Source: Gammaproteobacteria bacterium (GTDB taxonomy: Bacteria; Pseudomonadota; Gammaproteobacteria; DSM-16500). From it: 64,000 bases of DNA. The notes below the pieces were generated by a model. It was given only the letters and a program-made list of their open reading frames with translations, did not search any database and had not been told where the DNA came from. The stretch lies in the NCBI GenBank assembly GCA_021325575.1, contig JAJPGW010000005.1:248001-312000 (forward strand). The letters run 5' to 3'. Position numbers and translations under genes: made by a program. Below are positions 60,892 to 64,000 of the stretch, piece after piece (the stretch's first letter is position 1; the number at the start of each line of letters is the position of its first letter).

Positions 60892-61764
60892 TTATCCTAC
60901 ACTTTCCAATCCATCAGTATTTTTGATCCAAGGCCCTAACTTACTGAATTCCGGTAAAATAAGAAGTTTAGCCGCTTTCGCATCCGTCGCCGTTGCAAAT
61001 TTTCCATACGTCAACACATACCAATCACGACCGTTATTTTTTGAAAGATAAATATGCGTTGAATTCGTAGCATGTAATTTTTTCTGTAACTGCTTCACAT
61101 CGGCTAAATGATAAGCCCCAAATAATTGCAAGCTATAATGATTATTTAAACTAGTTTTTAGTGAACTCGCCAATTTTTGCGTTGAATTTATTTTTTTCGG
61201 ATGCGTTTCCTCAGTGATCGGAATAAACTGCCGCCGAGTGGATGGTTTCACCGTCGGCGCTTTCACGCGTTCGCGTTGAATCGATTGCAAAACTAAATCC
61301 TGATGACAAGATTTTTCCCCTGAAAAAACAGGTTGCGAAGGACACGCATGCGTACAAACGTGGTTACCTGAGCTGGAATTTGAATCACAAGTGATTTCAC
61401 CACAACCATGATGAACACCAGGAACCGCATCGAGACAATTGGATTGCGGCGACTGAATCAATACCAATGCACGCATCGCAGGCGCGTACCGTTGCATCGC
61501 TGCTTTTTTCATCCAGAAAATGCCTGACGTGCAATCGCGCGGCACACCGTAACCGTAATAATACATGTAGCCCACCGCATATTGCGCTTCACAATTGCCA
61601 TTCACTGCGATGGGTAATAATTGACAGAATGCTTCTTGGAATTCACCGCGATTAAAAGTAATTTTGCCTTGATACAATTCCTGCGTGGTATACGGTGTCA
61701 TGCAGGTACACGCTTGCACCAAGAAGCAAATAAAAAAAGTAATCAAGATGCGGTAAAAACTCAC
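60892..61764 (-). CDS. Lipoprotein with Sel1-like and SPOR domains, in operon with gspC
   Basis: 290 residues. The signal peptide ends LVQACTC, with a probable lipidated Cys19. Residues about 58-100 (AQYAVGYMYYYGYGVPRDCTSGIFWMKKAAMQRYAPAM) form a Sel1-type repeat. A cysteine-rich linker (about 118-165) follows. The last 80 residues (YSLQLFGAYHLADVKQLQKKL ... WYVLTYGKFATATDAKAA) form a SPOR domain, which binds denuded septal peptidoglycan. The start overlaps the gspC stop by 4 bases. It may anchor or position an envelope machine, perhaps the type II system, but that is inference. Confidence 0.78.
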   Translation of the reverse strand: MSFYRILITFFICFLVQACTCMTPYTTQELYQGKITFNRGEFQEAFCQLLPIAVNGNCEAQYAVGYMYYYGYGVPRDCTSGIFWMKKAAMQRYAPAMRALVLIQSPQSNCLDAVPGVHHGCGEITCDSNSSSGNHVCTHACPSQPVFSGEKSCHQDLVLQSIQRERVKAPTVKPSTRRQFIPITEETHPKKINSTQKLASSLKTSLNNHYSLQLFGAYHLADVKQLQKKLHATNSTHIYLSKNNGRDWYVLTYGKFATATDAKAAKLLILPEFSKLGPWIKNTDGLESVG

Positions 61765-62294
61765 TCGTTACTCCTCCCGTTGGTTTCAGCGGGTAATAAC
61801 GGTTTTGGTTCACCCTGGAATTGTAATGGCGTGCGCTGCAAGGGCAGCTTTTCCAGATGGCCATCATTTTCCAGTACCACTCCATCCTGCGTAATGGAAT
61901 GAATTTTCACTCCCGACGAAGGCAGTGTGTCACCCACTTGATAGACTTTACCGGGTTTGCCTTCTTCGGAAATTATGACATGGGAGAGCGCTTCTGGCAC
62001 GGCTTTTATGACGCCCACCAAACGGATCTGCAAACTCGTGATCGGCAGCGCTTGGTTGGAACCAAACAGGTGTTGATCTGGAATCTGTTGAATCATCTGC
62101 ATGACGGCTTCATCGCCTAACGTAGTTTTGGCGCTGTGCGGATGCGTTTTGATAATCACAACATCATCGTGCCAATTATAAAGTGTTTGAAAAAACGTCC
62201 CCGTGAACAATAATGCCGCACAAATTAACACCGCCCAGCCGGCACGCTGGCCCCATTCGGTGGTAAATAAGGGTGCAATGATTTCGTTCAACAT
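61761..62294 (-). CDS. gspC: Type II secretion protein GspC
   Basis: 177 residues from the ATG at 62294 (MLNEIIAPLF); a longer frame upstream overlaps the rsmJ start region. One transmembrane helix (about 20-38) precedes a short linker and the HR domain: DQHLFGSNQALPITSLQIRLVGVIKA and GKVYQVGDTLPSSGVKIHSITQDGVVLENDG. It has no PDZ domain, ending soon after the HR domain. GspC links the inner platform to the GspD secretin. It is 3.7 kb away from gspM, on the opposite strand, and heads an operon with the SPOR lipoprotein. Confidence 0.85.
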   Translation of the reverse strand: MLNEIIAPLFTTEWGQRAGWAVLICAALLFTGTFFQTLYNWHDDVVIIKTHPHSAKTTLGDEAVMQMIQQIPDQHLFGSNQALPITSLQIRLVGVIKAVPEALSHVIISEEGKPGKVYQVGDTLPSSGVKIHSITQDGVVLENDGHLEKLPLQRTPLQFQGEPKPLLPAETNGRSNE

Positions 62295-62316
62295 AGCTTC
62301 ATTATATACTAGCCCC

Positions 62317-63066
62317 ATGCTGCCCTCCATCGCTGTCACGACTCATGCAAGCAATTTAATTCCTAAAGCGGAAGCTTTGGCTAAAAAATTACAGTTGCCA
62401 TTTTCGGCGGAGGAAGCCAATTTTGACTACTTTTTGATACTCACGGATGATTATTTGGGATTATTAAAAAAAGGGAGCAAAAACCCCTTTTTTATCGATT
62501 TTTTTTCAGGAAAAATGAACTATCGGCGAAAGCACGCTTCCTTTAAAAATGAATTGTTAGTCAAAGCCTTAGGACTTAAAAAAAATAAGCCAGTCACGCT
62601 TGTTGACGCGACTGCGGGTTTGGGGCGCGATAGTTTTATTCTGGCTGCCCTCGGGTTTGAAGTGCAATTGATTGAACGGTCGAAGATTGCTTATGCGCTG
62701 CTCGAGGACAGCTTAGCGCGCGCGAGCCATCATACTGAAACAAAAGAGATCGTCGCGCGGATGCATTTGATTCAGGCCGATGCGATTGAATGGCTACAAA
62801 AAACCGATCAAGAAATCGATATTATTTATCTCGACCCCATGTTCCCCGAACGCCAAAAATCGGCCAAGGTCAAAAAAGAAATGCAGATTTTTCAAGACAT
62901 TATTGGCGCAGATCCCGATATTGAACTGTTGTTAAAAAGGGCTTTAACTTGTGCCAAAGAACGCGTTGTGGTAAAAAGACCACGGCTTGCGGAAGCGATT
63001 GCTGGCCAAAAACCGAGTTATGAAATTAGTGGCAAAAGTAGCCGATTTGATATTTATATAACATAG
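62317..63066 (+). CDS. rsmJ: 16S rRNA (guanine-1516-N2)-methyltransferase RsmJ
   Basis: 249 residues from the ATG at 62317, the first start that leaves the gspC coding region. Family motifs: FIDFFSGKMNYRRKHA (about 60-75), SAM loop VDATAGLGRDSFILA (about 91-105), IIYLDPMFPERQKSAKVKKEMQ (parts of about 168-190) and the close VVVKRPRLAE...SRFDIYI. It modifies G1516 in 16S rRNA. The gap to divergent gspC is 22 bases, and a TATACT lies 6 bases before the ATG. Confidence 0.93.
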   Translation: MLPSIAVTTHASNLIPKAEALAKKLQLPFSAEEANFDYFLILTDDYLGLLKKGSKNPFFIDFFSGKMNYRRKHASFKNELLVKALGLKKNKPVTLVDATAGLGRDSFILAALGFEVQLIERSKIAYALLEDSLARASHHTETKEIVARMHLIQADAIEWLQKTDQEIDIIYLDPMFPERQKSAKVKKEMQIFQDIIGADPDIELLLKRALTCAKERVVVKRPRLAEAIAGQKPSYEISGKSSRFDIYIT

Positions 63067-63117
63067 CCTGCCATCCTGAGGATGACAATAAAAGTGCAAC
63101 ACTAAAGAGAGAAGCCC

Positions 63118-63771
63118 GTGCAAACACTCCAACATTTATTCGCTTTTATTCTGCACCTGGATGACGAATTGTTTACGTTTGTCAGCATGTATGGCATCTG
63201 GACTTATGCGCTGCTTTTTCTAGTGATCTTCTGCGAAACCGGATTTGTGGTTACACCTTTTTTACCCGGTGATTCGTTACTTTTTGCAGCGGGCGCAATT
63301 GCAGCGGGATCCAGTAATACATTAAATATTCACTGTTTGTTTATGCTTTTGGTGGTTGCATCGGTCACTGGAAATGGCTTGAATTATTTTATTGGACGCA
63401 TGATCGGTCCTAAAATATTTTATTCGGGTAATTCTCGATTTTTTAATAAAAATTATTTGGAACAAGCGCATCGTTTTTACGAACGCTTCGGTGGGAAAAC
63501 ATTAGTCTTCGCGCGTTTTCTGCCCATTTTGCGCACCTTCGCACCGTTTGTTGCGGGCATTGCGAACATGAGTTATCAACGTTTTTATTTTTATAATATT
63601 TTGGGCGCAATTTTATGGATTGGTTGCCTGCTTTATGTGAGTTTTTGGTTTGGCAATATTCCCATCATTAAAGATCATTTTTCTTATGTCATTTTAGCGA
63701 TTATTGGATTATCTCTTTTACCGCCGGTGATCGAAGTCATTCGTCGCCGCTATTTCAAAACGGCAGCGTAA
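63118..63771 (+). CDS. DedA family membrane protein
   Basis: 217 residues starting at GTG 63118 with AGAGAGAAG upstream. The family motif ETGFVVTPFLPGDSLLFAAGA (parts of about 41-61) and the second motif RFYERFGGKTLVFARFLPILRTFAPFVAGIANMSYQRF (parts of about 117-154) with two re-entrant helices are clear. DedA proteins support envelope homeostasis; several act as undecaprenyl-phosphate or phospholipid flippases. The next gene starts 1 base after its stop. Confidence 0.93.
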   Translation: MQTLQHLFAFILHLDDELFTFVSMYGIWTYALLFLVIFCETGFVVTPFLPGDSLLFAAGAIAAGSSNTLNIHCLFMLLVVASVTGNGLNYFIGRMIGPKIFYSGNSRFFNKNYLEQAHRFYERFGGKTLVFARFLPILRTFAPFVAGIANMSYQRFYFYNILGAILWIGCLLYVSFWFGNIPIIKDHFSYVILAIIGLSLLPPVIEVIRRRYFKTAA

Positions 63772-63772
63772 C

Positions 63773-64000
63773 ATGTCGAATCAAACCAAACTCAGTTTGC
63801 CGGTGCTCACATCGCTAGTCATGGGAAACATGATTGGCACCGGTATTTTTGTTTTGCCGGCATCGCTTGCCGCATTTGGTTCGATTTCTATTTTTTCCTG
63901 GATTTTTACAGGCATGGGTTCTTTATTTTTAGCGCTGACATTTGCAAGTTTAAATAGCAAAATTCCAAAAAGTGGCGGCCCTTATGCTTATTGCAAAGAA
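63773..64000 (+). CDS. APC-family amino-acid permease, N-terminal part (runs off the window)
   Basis: 76 codons from ATG 63773 to the window edge with no stop. The translation begins MSNQTKLSLPVLTSLVMGN and continues MIGTGIFVLPASLAAFG, the unwound helix 1 motif (GxGIF) of AdiC/ArcD-like transporters, then a second helix and SKIPKSGGPYAYCKE. It probably exchanges or imports a basic amino acid or related substrate. It is adjacent to the DedA gene and likely co-transcribed. Confidence 0.88.
   Translation, partial: MSNQTKLSLPVLTSLVMGNMIGTGIFVLPASLAAFGSISIFSWIFTGMGSLFLALTFASLNSKIPKSGGPYAYCKE

Noticed and set aside
1..64000. CRISPR array, prophage or complete insertion sequence
   Set aside because: No regularly spaced direct repeats, no phage structural genes and no transposase or integrase coding region were seen on either strand.

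Overview
The window looks like a chromosomal segment of a gammaproteobacterium of the order Legionellales, closest in style to Coxiellaceae/Aquicella-type bacteria. This is inferred from a Dot/Icm type IVB secretion locus (icmT, icmS, dotD, dotC, dotB, dotA, icmV, icmW and an icmX-like gene), from moderately AT-rich DNA, and from several lineage-restricted proteins that look like secretion substrates. I see no transposase, phage genes, rRNA or CRISPR array. There is one tRNA gene (Gly, CCC).

Layout. 0-4.3 kb: a secreted GH18 protein, an HlyD-ATPase-permease ABC exporter and erpA. 4.4-8 kb: haem and redox genes (hemJ, hemL, a short rubredoxin gene, sodC) and acyP. 7.9-12.7 kb: envelope genes (lpxL-like acyltransferase, a GT39-type glycosyltransferase, hldE) and gmk. 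12.7-18.5 kb: two insertions that split the usual gmk-rpoZ-spoT neighbourhood, namely a TPR gene flanked by a duplicated gmk 3' end and an EmrAB-TolC type efflux operon. 18.6-26.8 kb: rpoZ, spoT, GlcNAc recycling (nagK, nagA), a bioC-like gene, comF and the conserved rhodanese-grxC-secB-gpsA cluster.

26.8-39.6 kb is the Dot/Icm locus. It carries a pilT-like ATPase gene beside icmTS, an endonuclease/exonuclease/phosphatase-like candidate effector between icmTS and dotDCB, and an unnamed proline-rich membrane protein between icmW and the icmX-like gene. 39.7-46.8 kb: yicC, rph, xthA, an AsmA-family gene, tRNA-Gly, a small NIF3/YqfO-like gene and sbcB. 47.1-58 kb: type II secretion genes in two blocks, gspDEF and gspGHIJKLM. 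A 2.8 kb gene for a TPR/coiled-coil/Q-rich protein follows gspM directly. 60.9-64 kb: gspC with a SPOR/Sel1 lipoprotein gene, rsmJ, a DedA protein and the start of an amino-acid permease.

The most unusual content lies in short repeated structures. (1) Two roughly 230-bp elements of one family, each with 34-35 bp terminal inverted repeats, sit in opposite orientation just outside gspDEF. (2) A palindromic family beginning gtcattgcgag occurs six times. Two copies are read in frame inside the N-terminal leaders of dotC and gspI, just before the lipobox and the prepilin cleavage site. (3) Several long multi-hairpin palindromes lie between genes. (4) gspE is broken by an apparent one-base deletion exactly at its Walker A lysine. 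All function calls come from reading the sequence and family knowledge; no database search was run.
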